Under the pieces are notes generated by a model. That model made no database searches, was not told the DNA's origin, and saw only the letters and a program-made list of their open reading frames with translations. From an archaeon (GTDB lineage Archaea; Thermoproteota; Nitrososphaeria; Nitrososphaerales; UBA183), in contig JAKASI010000001.1 in assembly GCA_021828185.1 (NCBI GenBank), positions 186,001 through 250,000 on the forward strand: a stretch of 64,000 nt of DNA. The letters run 5' to 3'. This document shows positions 8,126 to 15,727 of this stretch, one piece after another (the stretch's first letter is position 1; each line of letters begins with the position of its first letter). The position numbers were made by a program, and so were the translations under genes.

Positions 8126-9769
8126 TTGTCAACCAGGGGACAACAGTACATAATTTTGAAGGAGGGCTCTGAAGAATCTCGAGGGAGCGAGGCCCAGAAG
8201 AACAACATCAGCGCGGCGAAGCTCATAGCCGAGGTCGTGAGAACGTCTCTTGGTCCCCGGGGAATGGACAAGATGCTCGTCGACTCGATGGGGGACGTGA
8301 CGATTACCAACGACGGAGCGACGATGCTAAAGGAGCTCGACATCCAGCACCCGGCAGCGAAGATGATGGTGGAGATCAGCAAGGCAACCGACAACGAAGT
8401 GGGAGACGGGACAACCTCCGCAGTGATTGTGGCGGGAGCTCTGCTCGCGAAGGCGGAAGAGCTGATCAGCAAGGGAGTGCATCCCATGGTCATTGTGGAC
8501 GGGTACTATGAGGCAGCGGAAGAAGCTCAGAAGGTCCTGGAGGCGGCGGCGGAGAAGATCGACCCGACGGGCAGGCCCGACCTGCTGAAGGTGGCAAACA
8601 CCAGCATGGTCACCAAACTGGTAAGTGGGGATGCGCCCTATCTGTCGACGGTTGTCGTCGACGCAATTCTCCTCGTCGCGGAGAAGGCTGAGGGCGGCTT
8701 CAAGGTGGACATCGACAACGTGAAGGTCGAGAAGAAGCCTGGTGGGGCCATCACCGACTCTAGACTAATCAAAGGGATCGTGCTCGACAAGGAGGTCGTC
8801 CACTCCGGGATGCCCAAGCGGGTTGAAGAAGCGAAAATCGCGCTGGTGAACTCACCCCTGGAGATTGAGAAGACAGAGTTCAGCGCTGAGATAAGGATCA
8901 ACGACCCCGCTCAGATGCAGGAGTTCATGGATGGGGAGACAAACATCCTCAAGGGGATGGTGGACAAAGTCAAGGATGCTGGAGCAAAGGTCCTCATCTG
9001 TCAGAAGGGGATTGATGACATGGCCCAGACCTTCCTGGCCAAAGCAGGCATACTTGCGGTGAGGAGGGCAAAGGAAAGCGACATGTCGAAGCTGGCGAAG
9101 GCAACCGGCGCCAGGATGGTCACAAACCTCGACGACCTGACAGAAAAGGACCTCGGATACGCCAAGGTCGTAGAGGAGAGGAAGCTGGAAGACGACAAGT
9201 GGGTTTTCATCGAGGGGTGCAAGAACCCGAAGGCGGTCACAATCCTGATTCGAGGCGGGACCCAACGTATCGTGGACGAGGCCGACAGAGCGCTCCATGA
9301 TGCGCTCATGGTCACCAAGGACGTGGTGGAGCTACCGGCAGTCGTCGCAGGGGGCGGCGCGCCAGAGGAAGAAGTCTCGGTCCAGGTGAGGACCTGGGCC
9401 CAGAAGCTATCCGGAAGGGAGCAGCTGGCTGCACTCAAGTTCGCTGATGCCATGGAGTCCATCCCGCTGACCCTCGCAGAGAACGCAGGCATGGATTCCA
9501 TCGACACCCAGGTGGAGCTCAGGGCGAGGCACGGGAAGGGGGGCAAATGGTACGGCGTCGATGCCTTAAGTGGGAAGGTCGTCGACATGTACGCGAAGTC
9601 GGTTGTCGAACCGCTCGCCGTGAAGCTGCAGATTCTCCGAGCAGCGACCGAGGCGGCTTCGATGTTGCTGAGAATCGACGATGTAATCGCCGCAACCAAG
9701 ATGAAAGCTCCAGCCGGGGCACCAGGGGGCGGGGCGGGCGGGATGGGCGGCATGCCACCTATGGGCTAG
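8126..9769 (+). CDS. ths: Thermosome (group II chaperonin) subunit
   Basis: 547-residue group II chaperonin, full length. It shows SLGPRGMDKM (41-50), the ATP-site GDGTT (93-97), the DGATMLKE stretch and a C-terminal Gly/Met-rich tail (GGAGGMGGMPPMG). Sixteen- or eighteen-subunit double rings fold cytosolic proteins. The TTG at 8126 gives the normal N-terminus and lies roughly 9 bases after the predicted transcription start. The upstream palindrome suggests repressor control, probably heat responsive. Monocistronic. Confidence 0.96.
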   Translation: MSTRGQQYIILKEGSEESRGSEAQKNNISAAKLIAEVVRTSLGPRGMDKMLVDSMGDVTITNDGATMLKELDIQHPAAKMMVEISKATDNEVGDGTTSAVIVAGALLAKAEELISKGVHPMVIVDGYYEAAEEAQKVLEAAAEKIDPTGRPDLLKVANTSMVTKLVSGDAPYLSTVVVDAILLVAEKAEGGFKVDIDNVKVEKKPGGAITDSRLIKGIVLDKEVVHSGMPKRVEEAKIALVNSPLEIEKTEFSAEIRINDPAQMQEFMDGETNILKGMVDKVKDAGAKVLICQKGIDDMAQTFLAKAGILAVRRAKESDMSKLAKATGARMVTNLDDLTEKDLGYAKVVEERKLEDDKWVFIEGCKNPKAVTILIRGGTQRIVDEADRALHDALMVTKDVVELPAVVAGGGAPEEEVSVQVRTWAQKLSGREQLAALKFADAMESIPLTLAENAGMDSIDTQVELRARHGKGGKWYGVDALSGKVVDMYAKSVVEPLAVKLQILRAATEAASMLLRIDDVIAATKMKAPAGAPGGGAGGMGGMPPMG

Positions 9770-10070
9770 GGGCCCTTCAGCATCGCATTCGGCGTCTCGA
9801 CTTCTTCCCTAATGTCGTTAGATGCCTCGACTCGTTCTTCGTCGTTCCATCTTGGCGCCTGCAGTCACTTGTCGTACGTCCGCTCCGGCATCCACGGCTC
9901 CACTTTTCTGATTGTATGTGTCGGCCAAGCCCGGTCCGAAGCTCATCCTTCCCCGGCTTGATATCCATCATCCGCGGCGCGACCGCGGGCCTCATCAGAC
10001 CTTTCTGAGGAAGTGGGGGACCGCGCTTTCTCCGACTGTGGTCCCGCAGTCAACTCAATTGGCTTGGCCG
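9770..10070. other. Intergenic, no supported gene
   Basis: About 300 bp after the thermosome. Short frames on both strands show no domain, no CxxC motif and no promoter. Nothing can be supported. Confidence 0.4.
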
Positions 10071-10274
10071 TCAGTCCTTCGACGATGATGTTTTCCACTC
10101 CCTGACTTCGGCGTGACGCTTCAGACACGACTCTTCACCTGTGATATCCAAAACAACCTGGCGGGACATCCCTAGCGGTGTAATTCTCCCCTGATACGCC
10201 GGAGATAGTCCCTGATTCGGCCGCCTGACTTGGCTGGTGTCTTCGCTTGCTGACTTGCTTGCATCCTTGGTCAC
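10071..10274 (-). CDS. Possible small protein, 67 aa
   Basis: A minus-strand frame opens at GTG 10274. A TATAAG box at 10298-10303 on the minus strand sits about 26 bp upstream, the correct spacing for a leaderless start. The product (VTKDASKSASEDTSQ ... GMSRQVVLDITGEESC) has no recognised domain. The promoter geometry is the main support. Confidence 0.35.
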   Translation of the reverse strand: MTKDASKSASEDTSQVRRPNQGLSPAYQGRITPLGMSRQVVLDITGEESCLKRHAEVREWKTSSSKD

Positions 10275-10352
10275 CAGAACCAATTGGTGCCGCCCTCTTA
10301 TAGAGGGGAGGTATCCTTTGAATTCAAGTGCAGTCGAGCAAGGACCTGGGTC

Positions 10353-10493
10353 TCAGCTTGATCCACTCGTACCCGCAATACATCCGCACAAACTGAATTC
10401 GTCTATTCGCGTGCAGCAGAAGGGGCACAGTTCGTCAGAATAGGTCACATCCTCTGATCTCTTTCCGAACAGTTCAACGTGACTGTCTACCAT
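10353..10493 (-). CDS. Small zinc-binding protein, 46 aa
   Basis: Frame from ATG 10493 to TGA 10353. The product has CPFCCTRIDEFSLCGC, a CxxC...CxC zinc cluster in the centre of a 46-residue chain, with a charged N-terminus and a short Gly/Ser tail. It lies 13 bp downstream of another tiny zinc protein on the same strand, so the two are probably co-transcribed with the HMA-domain gene. Function unknown. Confidence 0.55.
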   Translation of the reverse strand: MVDSHVELFGKRSEDVTYSDELCPFCCTRIDEFSLCGCIAGTSGSS

Positions 10494-10506
10494 AGAGCGA
10501 TCCCCT

Positions 10507-10647
10507 TCAGCGGCCATAATGTCCACTCGTGCACCTATGGTGAGTCCCTACCGGGTTGTAGGGGATCCACCGAACTCCGTTCCTCATCCAGGTTATCTCC
10601 TTGCCGCATCTGCTGCAAAGGCTACTTTGAAGTTGTGACATGCTCAT
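10507..10647 (-). CDS. Small zinc-binding protein, 46 aa
   Basis: Frame from ATG 10647 (second ATG at 10641). The product has CSRCGKEITWMRNGVRWIPYN followed by HHRC, the pattern of small archaeal zinc proteins in which a CxxC pair is completed by a later His/Cys. The ATG overlaps the HMA-protein stop (ATGA at 10644-10647), so translation is coupled. Function unknown; nucleic-acid or protein binding is the usual guess. Confidence 0.6.
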   Translation of the reverse strand: MSMSQLQSSLCSRCGKEITWMRNGVRWIPYNPVGTHHRCTSGHYGR

Positions 10648-10907
10648 TTTGCCTTCGAATCCTCCCCTGAATCAGGCCCGTGTATGAATGGCGCGTGTTG
10701 TCTCAGAGCCAGCCTCTTCTTAATCTGTGCCGGTGTGAGTTTGTCTGCGTCGTACTTCACGGTCACCGAATCCAGAGTGTAGTCCACGTCGACCCGGAGC
10801 ACTCCATCGAGCCTGGTAGCCGTTCGCCTGAATCGTCGGGCCTGTATTGAATCACTCATGCCTCGTATCTTCAGGATGGCTGTTGCTTCCCTCTTTCCTC
10901 CTACCAT
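10644..10907 (-). CDS. HMA-like ferredoxin-fold protein lacking the metal-binding CxxC
   Basis: About 87 residues with the beta-alpha-beta pattern of heavy-metal-associated domains: TAILKIRGMSDSIQARRF, then GVLRVDVDYTLDSVTVKYD, then LTPAQIKKRL. The loop that normally carries CxxC reads MSDSIQARR, so classical Cu/Zn transfer through two cysteines is unlikely. ATG 10907 is preferred (GTG 10910 precedes it). It leads an apparent three-gene operon with two tiny zinc proteins; the promoter includes the shared upstream element at 10951-10971. Confidence 0.65.
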   Translation of the reverse strand: MVGGKREATAILKIRGMSDSIQARRFRRTATRLDGVLRVDVDYTLDSVTVKYDADKLTPAQIKKRLALRQHAPFIHGPDSGEDSKAK

Positions 10908-10950
10908 CACGGTTCAGCCCTTTTGGGGCACTAGACCTATTGAACTCGAC

Positions 10951-10971
10951 GTATTTTCTGCAATCAACTGC
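10951..10971 (-). promoter_or_regulatory. Shared promoter element (copy 2, minus strand)
   Basis: Read on the minus strand, TGATTGCAGAAAATAC matches the elements at 7697-7712 and 11626-11641 and is preceded, as at 11606, by CTTT and GCA blocks. It sits about 44 bp upstream of the HMA-domain gene with a weak TATA-like TTCAATAG in between. Confidence 0.5.
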
Positions 10972-11013
10972 AAAGGAGGGTGAAGCGTTTGACAACCCTG
11001 GTTGGGCGACTGC

Positions 11014-11550
11014 TCACTGAAGCTCGAAGGAAACTGCATTCTCGTCTTGCCGGAACCGCAGCGGCTTTCCCGGTGGCTCGAAGATCGCCTGGACGTAACT
11101 CTGCAAGAACAGGCTGCCCTTGGCGCCGAAGTCGTGCGAAAGGGTGACATTGATCTTTCCGCCCCGGATGGCTTCGCTGTATTCGAACAGGCTCGCGTGG
11201 TCAGCGGTGGTTCTGAGATAATCCAGTGCGCCTTCAGCGGTGAGTTCCCCCCACTTGGCTCCGATGTATGTCTTCGGGACGTCCTTGCCCGCAGACTTGC
11301 CGGCTTCCATCACAGCTTCGTTCGTTGCTGCCTGCAAGAGGTGCATGAAGCTCGATGCCGGCAGCTTCAGCATGTGAAATCGCTTCATCGGCCGGTCATA
11401 GTTGGCGTACGTGAGAAGGAGTTGGTTGAACATGGTGTTGACGCTGACGTTCTGCTTTCTTGCGTCTTCCTGGAGGTCGTCGAGGGCAGACTCGTCCAAC
11501 CTGAACGAGGCTGTCGCCGTCTTCGGTCTCAAGTTGGGTCCACTACCCAT
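11014..11550 (-). CDS. Ribbon-helix-helix protein with thaumarchaeal-type C-terminal domain, 178 aa
   Basis: The N-terminal 55 residues fit a ribbon-helix-helix DNA-binding unit (TATASFRLDESALDDLQEDA...VSVNTMFNQLLLTYANY). The rest forms an alpha/beta domain ending in GKINVTLSHDFG...LFLQSYVQAIFE. Similar two-part proteins occur in many copies in thaumarchaeal genomes; I recall them as probable transcription factors without known signal. ATG 11550 removes a 51-codon upstream extension with atypical composition. It could regulate the neighbouring small zinc-protein operon or itself. Confidence 0.68.
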   Translation of the reverse strand: MGSGPNLRPKTATASFRLDESALDDLQEDARKQNVSVNTMFNQLLLTYANYDRPMKRFHMLKLPASSFMHLLQAATNEAVMEAGKSAGKDVPKTYIGAKWGELTAEGALDYLRTTADHASLFEYSEAIRGGKINVTLSHDFGAKGSLFLQSYVQAIFEPPGKPLRFRQDENAVSFELQ

Positions 11551-11605
11551 TCGGATTCGCTGTGTTATTAGTTTGCCCAATGTCTCATGAGAGACGCTGG
11601 AGCGG

Positions 11606-11657
11606 GGTCCCCTTTCGACTGCACCTGACTGCAGAAAATACCTTGGCTCTATATGCA
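11606..11657 (+). promoter_or_regulatory. Shared promoter element (copy 3) with TATA box
   Basis: CCTTTCGACTGCACCTGA, then CTGCAGAAAATAC (to 11641), then a TATA-like CTATATGC at 11649-11656. The order and spacing match copy 1 at 7681-7727. No convincing gene follows within 100 bp, so it may drive an RNA, a very small peptide, or be left from a lost gene. Confidence 0.5.
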
Positions 11658-12120
11658 AGCGGACGCACATTATTCTCGGTGACCAGGAGTGGAACCACGT
11701 CACTGCGGATCAGAGGCAGGTCACAACGCCAGAGATGTCCAGCCAGGCTGTCTTAGAACGTCAGGGGCACGGCTCGTGACGACGTGTCCGCCGCTGGATG
11801 TGGGTGCATGCTCCTACGAATTCACGCCGCAGTCGCCAACTGCCGGAGGGGACCTTCCATGCCTCCAGGCGGAATGGGGAGGCATGGTCGGTCCGACGAA
11901 TAACTGGGCCTCAGGGGTGACTAGACAATGACATTCGCACGGAGAAAGAAGTGGGCGGTAATACGAAGACGCAGGCACGCTTCTCACCAGCACGCGCTCG
12001 AGCAACGCGGTGGACGCCCCTCAAGAACCCCCTAGCCGCGGCTTAGGGGCTCGCCATCGCCTGATGGAGGGCGCTGAGCCTGACTGCTCCTAATGACCCA
12101 CGGGCGCCGCTTTCCATATG
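11658..12120. other. Gene-poor stretch with one hairpin
   Basis: No protein gene is supported. A strong hairpin, CCCCTAGCC / GGCTTAGGGG with one bulged T and a 2-base loop, lies at 12029-12049 and may be a terminator or part of a small RNA. An 80-codon frame (11689-11931) shows no domain. Confidence 0.4.
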
Positions 12121-12450
12121 TGTCGGTTCCTGCCGACCCAGGTTACAACCTCGTCGCGAGGATTGTGACCCTGTTAGTGATACTGGGCCCCATCGGCCTC
12201 ATCCCGTTTTACCAGACGCTGATCAGGGACATCTCGCCGGCCCAGAAGCGCGACGTCGCCTAGAGGTGCGTCCCTATTTCGATGGTCCTCCTACTGATCT
12301 TCGCCTACCTTGGCCTAGCAGTCCTCGGGATTGACATCTACCACTTCGAGATAGCTTGCGGGACCCTTCTCTCGGTGTTCGCCATCCGAGACGCCATTTC
12401 GGACGAGCCGCTGCGATTGCCATGCCCTCCACGCTGTCCGAAACTCGGAT
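12121..12450 (+). pseudogene. MarC-family membrane protein remnant
   Basis: Translation in one frame gives RIVTLLVILGPIGLIPFY, then DISPAQKRDVA, an in-frame TAG at 12261-12263, and MVLLLIFAYLGLAVLGI with FEIACGTLLSVFAIRDAIS. This follows the N-terminal half of MarC/YhgN proteins: a first membrane helix with a Gly/Pro-rich centre, a short charged loop, then helices 2 and 3. The alignment then dissolves, so the C-terminal half is missing. A stop plus a truncation mark it as dead. No intact copy is in the window. Confidence 0.65.
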
Positions 12451-12526
12451 TCTTTCATACTCCCACCGTCATTCCGTCCGACATAGAACACGTTCTCCTA
12501 GGGGTACTCAGAGGGGCGCATTGCTG

Positions 12527-12712
12527 CTAGCTGGTCGACCCGGTCTCACGCTTCTTGGTCTCGACCCGCTTGCCAATCCAGGTTTCATACGAATCCTGGG
12601 CGGGTTTCTCCGAACCTCTGGTCTTGGTAGACCTCTCCTTGTTGGTCCCCAACCACTTCTCGTAGGTGTCGCCCGGGAGCTTCGTCTTGTCTAACTTGGA
12701 TGATTCTCTCAA
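12527..12712 (-). CDS. Small protein with two DxYExWxG repeats, 61 aa
   Basis: The 61-residue basic product contains the repeats DTYEKWLGTNKE and DSYETWIGKRVE separated by 19 residues. A minus-strand TATAAG-type box at 12744-12749 lies about 34 bp before the TTG start at 12712, and GAGGAG precedes the start. Repeat structure plus promoter make it a likely real gene. Two regularly spaced Tyr/Trp motifs could be linear binding motifs; the partner is unknown. Confidence 0.5.
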   Translation of the reverse strand: MRESSKLDKTKLPGDTYEKWLGTNKERSTKTRGSEKPAQDSYETWIGKRVETKKRETGSTS

Positions 12713-12800
12713 CTCTCCTCAAACCCGAGCAGGCATTCTCCCCTATAAGCTAGATTGAAACTGGCTTTGTCGCTCTTCCAGAGTACGACCGTCACTTTCC

Positions 12801-13208
12801 TCAGTCGCCGGCCGCGCTCATGGCTTTCTTCATGACTTCGACCTTCTCCTTCATCAGGGCTATTGCCGCCTCCAGGCTCCTGCACCCATCCTCAGCCTGA
12901 GCCAGGGCAGCCTCCAGGTCTCTGATCTTGCTAGGCGCGCTGTTCAGATCGCGGGTTATCTGCCCCAGGGGAGAGTAGTCCAGCCTCCGCGGCATGTTCT
13001 CAAAGAGCTCCCGCTGCACCTGGTTGATTTCACTCATCTTCCTTTCGTCTGTCGCGGCCAGCCAGGAGACCTCCCTCCCGGCCCGCAGGCTCTCGTAGAG
13101 CTGGTCTTGGATTTTGATGTAGGACTCCCAATATTTCATCCACGCCTCGTTGTAGGCGGAAAGAATCTCTCTCAGTCTTGCTTCGTGGCCCTTCTCATGG
13201 GACTCCAA
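12801..13208 (-). CDS. Coiled-coil protein, 135 aa
   Basis: Almost entirely helical, with two coiled-coil segments: roughly residues 10-50 (ARLREILSAYNEAWMKYWE) and 88-130 (KIRDLEAALAQAEDGCRSLE). No membrane segment or metal motif. The TTG at 13208 lies about 27 bp downstream of a CCTATTAGT TATA-like box (13231-13239), fitting a leaderless mRNA. No family is recognised; a structural or adaptor role is possible. Confidence 0.6.
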   Translation of the reverse strand: MESHEKGHEARLREILSAYNEAWMKYWESYIKIQDQLYESLRAGREVSWLAATDERKMSEINQVQRELFENMPRRLDYSPLGQITRDLNSAPSKIRDLEAALAQAEDGCRSLEAAIALMKEKVEVMKKAMSAAGD

Positions 13209-13321
13209 ACCACCGGAACCCAGGAAACGTTACTAATAGGGTTTGGAGTGGCATTACGCGCCTTTATTAGAGCCGCGAAACCGAACTGAACGTGAGTAGT
13301 CAAACACAATTCGAGTTATGC

Positions 13322-13435
13322 GTGACTCATCGAATCAGGCTTCAATCGGATGGAACCTCTAACCGCCTCATCTGTCCGGTCTGTGTCCAGATGGCCAACC
13401 AGGAGTCTCTCCGCAGGCGCTCCCGAAGGCGATAG
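13322..13435 (+). CDS. Possible tiny Cys-pair protein, 37 aa
   Basis: GTG 13322 opens a 37-codon frame with a single CPVC knuckle and an Arg-rich tail, ending at TAG 13433-13435 just 4 bp before the next small zinc-ribbon start. A CTTTATTAG box lies about 55 bp upstream. One Cys pair alone would need dimerisation to hold zinc. Low certainty. Confidence 0.3.
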   Translation: MTHRIRLQSDGTSNRLICPVCVQMANQESLRRRSRRR

Positions 13436-13439
13436 GGCC

Positions 13440-13592
13440 ATGGGGCAAGCAGGAACCGTCCAGCAGTCCCAGAAGCTCCCCAGAGCCTGCCCCAGGTGCG
13501 GCAGCATCGGACGCCTCTACAGGACTCCCCGGGGGCTGATGTGCGAGGACTGCGTCAGGACGATGGATTCCGCAGGTCTGGGCTTCAGGTAG
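13440..13592 (+). CDS. Small zinc-ribbon protein, 50 aa
   Basis: From ATG 13440 the product has CPRCGSIGRLYRTPRGLMCEDC, a classical CxxC...CxxC zinc ribbon of about 25 residues resembling those of small archaeal transcription-linked proteins. A longer in-frame start at 13350 would add an Arg/Ser-rich leader of unlikely composition. It sits just upstream of tfb on the same strand, but with its own spacing, so no operon is claimed. Confidence 0.55.
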   Translation: MGQAGTVQQSQKLPRACPRCGSIGRLYRTPRGLMCEDCVRTMDSAGLGFR

Positions 13593-13630
13593 ACTCCGCG
13601 GGCCCACAAATGGAAGAGGACGACCCGCCC

Positions 13631-13639
13631 TTTATATAC
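13631..13639 (+). promoter_or_regulatory. tfb TATA box
   Basis: TTTATATAC at 13631-13639 is one of the best TATA boxes in the window. It predicts transcription from about 13658 and a leader of about 70 bases before the tfb ATG. Confidence 0.65.
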
Positions 13640-13728
13640 AGCGGCAGCGTTTCAACCTACGAAGTACAGGAAACTTCTGTTCGTGACCTGAGTTAGAAAC
13701 AAGCACCAACTTCTCGCGGCTCCTGAAG

Positions 13729-14631
13729 ATGGAGAGGAGTTCGAACAAATGCCCCAGATGCGGCAAGAGCAGCCTTGTCCTTGACGGCATGGGGTCGGAG
13801 TACTACTGCGCCGACTGTGGGCTGGTGGTCAAGGAGAAGATCACAGACACGGGTCCGGAGTGGAGGTCCTTCTCGGGAGACGAAAAGGGGGACCGCAGCA
13901 GGGTAGGAGTTCCGACATCAATCGCCATGCACGACATGGGGCTGGCTACAGTCATTGGCGGACTGAACAAGGACGCGGCGGGGAGGTCGCTGTCCGGGTC
14001 CATGAAGTCGACGGTCGAGAAGTTGAGGACCTGGGACAGAAGGAGCCAGGTCCACGAGTCGGCGGACAGGAACCTCCGCCAGGCGTTCAGCGAGCTAAGA
14101 AGGTCCGCTGACAAGCTTGCTGTATCGGATGCAGTCACGGAGAAGGCCGCCTATTACTACAGGAAGGCACTGGAGAGGAACCTTGTCAGGGGAAGGTCAA
14201 TCGCTGCGATGATGGCCGCTTCCCTCTACGCTGCGTGCAGGGACGGTGAGATACCCAGGACGCTTAAGGACGTGGCCGCGGTGAGCAACGTCAAGAAGAA
14301 AGACCTCGCGAGGTCATACCGGCTCCTGCACAGGGAGATGGACTTCAGGATGCCCGTGGCTGACGCGAGCAGGTGCATTTCGGGGATAGCCTCGAGGGCG
14401 GGGATGTCTGAAAAGACGCAGAGGAGGGCGCGGGAGATTCTGTTCAGGGCGAAGCAAACGGGAATTTCAGCTGGCAAGGATCCCATGGGAATGGCCGCCT
14501 CGGCTCTGTACGTCGCTTGCATGCTCGAGGGCGAGGGGAAGACGCAGAAGGACGTGGCGGATGCTGCCAAGGTGACAGAGGTCACGATAAGGAACAGGTA
14601 CAAGGGACTGAGAGAAGCACTCCGCATCTAG
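13729..14631 (+). CDS. tfb: Transcription initiation factor TFB
   Basis: 300-residue TFB with the standard order: N-terminal zinc ribbon (Cys8, 11, 27, 30), the B-reader/linker with EWRSF, then two cyclin-fold repeats (about 105-190 and 205-295). It bridges TBP and the BRE and recruits RNA polymerase. Archaea often carry several TFBs with partly separate promoter sets; this copy lies in a gene-poor, decaying region, so it may be an accessory paralogue. The ATG start follows a strong TATA box. Confidence 0.94.
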   Translation: MERSSNKCPRCGKSSLVLDGMGSEYYCADCGLVVKEKITDTGPEWRSFSGDEKGDRSRVGVPTSIAMHDMGLATVIGGLNKDAAGRSLSGSMKSTVEKLRTWDRRSQVHESADRNLRQAFSELRRSADKLAVSDAVTEKAAYYYRKALERNLVRGRSIAAMMAASLYAACRDGEIPRTLKDVAAVSNVKKKDLARSYRLLHREMDFRMPVADASRCISGIASRAGMSEKTQRRAREILFRAKQTGISAGKDPMGMAASALYVACMLEGEGKTQKDVADAAKVTEVTIRNRYKGLREALRI

Positions 14632-14779
14632 AACGGAAACGCCAGGCGACAGGAACTACGATAGATCGCAGAAGGAACGGAAGGTGGTGCCCTCCACCTT
14701 CTCCTCTCTTGTTTCCGGACACCTGGACGAACCAGCCAGGTCGGCAAGCTAATACGCGCTCGATTAGCCGGGCGAGCAA

Positions 14780-15215
14780 TTGCCCAAGGTCGGCATCGAC
14801 GCGAAGTCCGTCTACGTCCCTCCGTTCCACGTGGACAGCTTCGATTTGGCGGTCGCAAGGAAAGAAGACCCGAGGCGCTTCACAGAAGAGGTCGGCATCA
14901 AGACGTTTGCCATCCCAAGGCCTAACGAGGACTAGGCCAGCATAGCAGCGACCGCCGCCTACCGCCTGATGGAGGCTAACAAGATCTCGCTGAAGGACGT
15001 CTTCCGAATAGACACCCGCCGAAAGCGGTCTGGGCGCATCCAGGGCCTTGGTTTCGGATGCCACAGATATGCTGGAGCAGGTCTACGGGAAAGGGAGCGT
15101 CTCCCGAGTTCCGGGCTACGAGTGGAAGTCCGCCTGCGTGGGCGGCAGAGCTCTACTGCGTGGGGAACGGCTAGACTCTACGGCGCCGGTGGGAACCGCC
15201 ATTTGGAAAGGCTGA
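14780..15215 (+). pseudogene. HMG-CoA synthase remnant
   Basis: The frame from 14780 reads LPKVGIDAKSVYVPPFHVD, then FDLAVARKEDPRRFT, then a C-terminal AIPRPNED followed by an in-frame TAG (expected position of the next residue in the EDT motif). The alignment continues with AATAAYRLMEANKISLKDV. After a frameshift near 15040 it resumes as ALVSDATDMLEQVYGKG and VPGYEWKSACVGG, the region holding the active-site Cys of HMG-CoA synthase. One stop, one frameshift and loss of the second half mark a pseudogene. An intact copy must exist elsewhere if the mevalonate pathway runs. Confidence 0.75.
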
Positions 15216-15243
15216 TAGGGCAATTGGTACGCACGTTGTCTTC

Positions 15244-15378
15244 GTGGTAGACCACAAAGACAGCGCAGACGTATGTTCGAGTTGCGGGCACCCACGGTCC
15301 TCTCACAAAGGAAGAGGCGGCGCGTCCAAAGATGGATGCGATATGCGCGGTTGCACTTGCGACCACTTCGCGTCCTGA
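15244..15378 (+). CDS. Small zinc-binding protein, 44 aa
   Basis: From GTG 15244 the product contains CSSCGHPRSSHKGRGG, then GCDMRGCTC and F. This CxxCGH...H...GC...CxC pattern is a recurrent small zinc module in archaea and phages. It begins just after the HMG-CoA synthase remnant. No TATA box is obvious, so expression is uncertain, but the spacing of seven Cys/His residues is unlikely by chance. Confidence 0.5.
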   Translation: MVDHKDSADVCSSCGHPRSSHKGRGGASKDGCDMRGCTCDHFAS

Positions 15379-15727
15379 CGACTACACCGAATTGGCGACC
15401 CCGCGGAAGACCAGGAAAGCTGGGACCTTGGACACCCGGCGCTCTTTGTCTTCTTTGCGGTACTTGTCTGCTTGCCTGTGCGTGTGTGTGAGAGTCAGGG
15501 AGAGCCTGTCTCTCTGAGAGGGAACGCGCATGCGTCTGCACGGCAAAGAGCAGGAGCGGTGGCTGAAATCGTCTCTGTCATAAAAGACTCTGGCCAAATA
15601 ACGGCCGAGTCATTCCCCGCGGACGCGCAATGACTCGTATGCGCCACAACAAGAGCCCTGTCTGATGCTATCGTCCCCTGAGGTTCACATTATGAAATAG
15701 CCTATGAGGGGCATTGTGAAAGTAATC
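15379..15727. other. Intergenic, nothing recognised
   Basis: 349 bp with several short frames but no domain and no promoter of note. A TGTGCGTGTGTGTG simple tract lies near 15477. Confidence 0.45.

Noticed and set aside
11689..11931. 80-codon frame downstream of promoter copy 3
   Set aside because: No domain, Cys residues not in a metal pattern, and the start does not fit the predicted transcription start.
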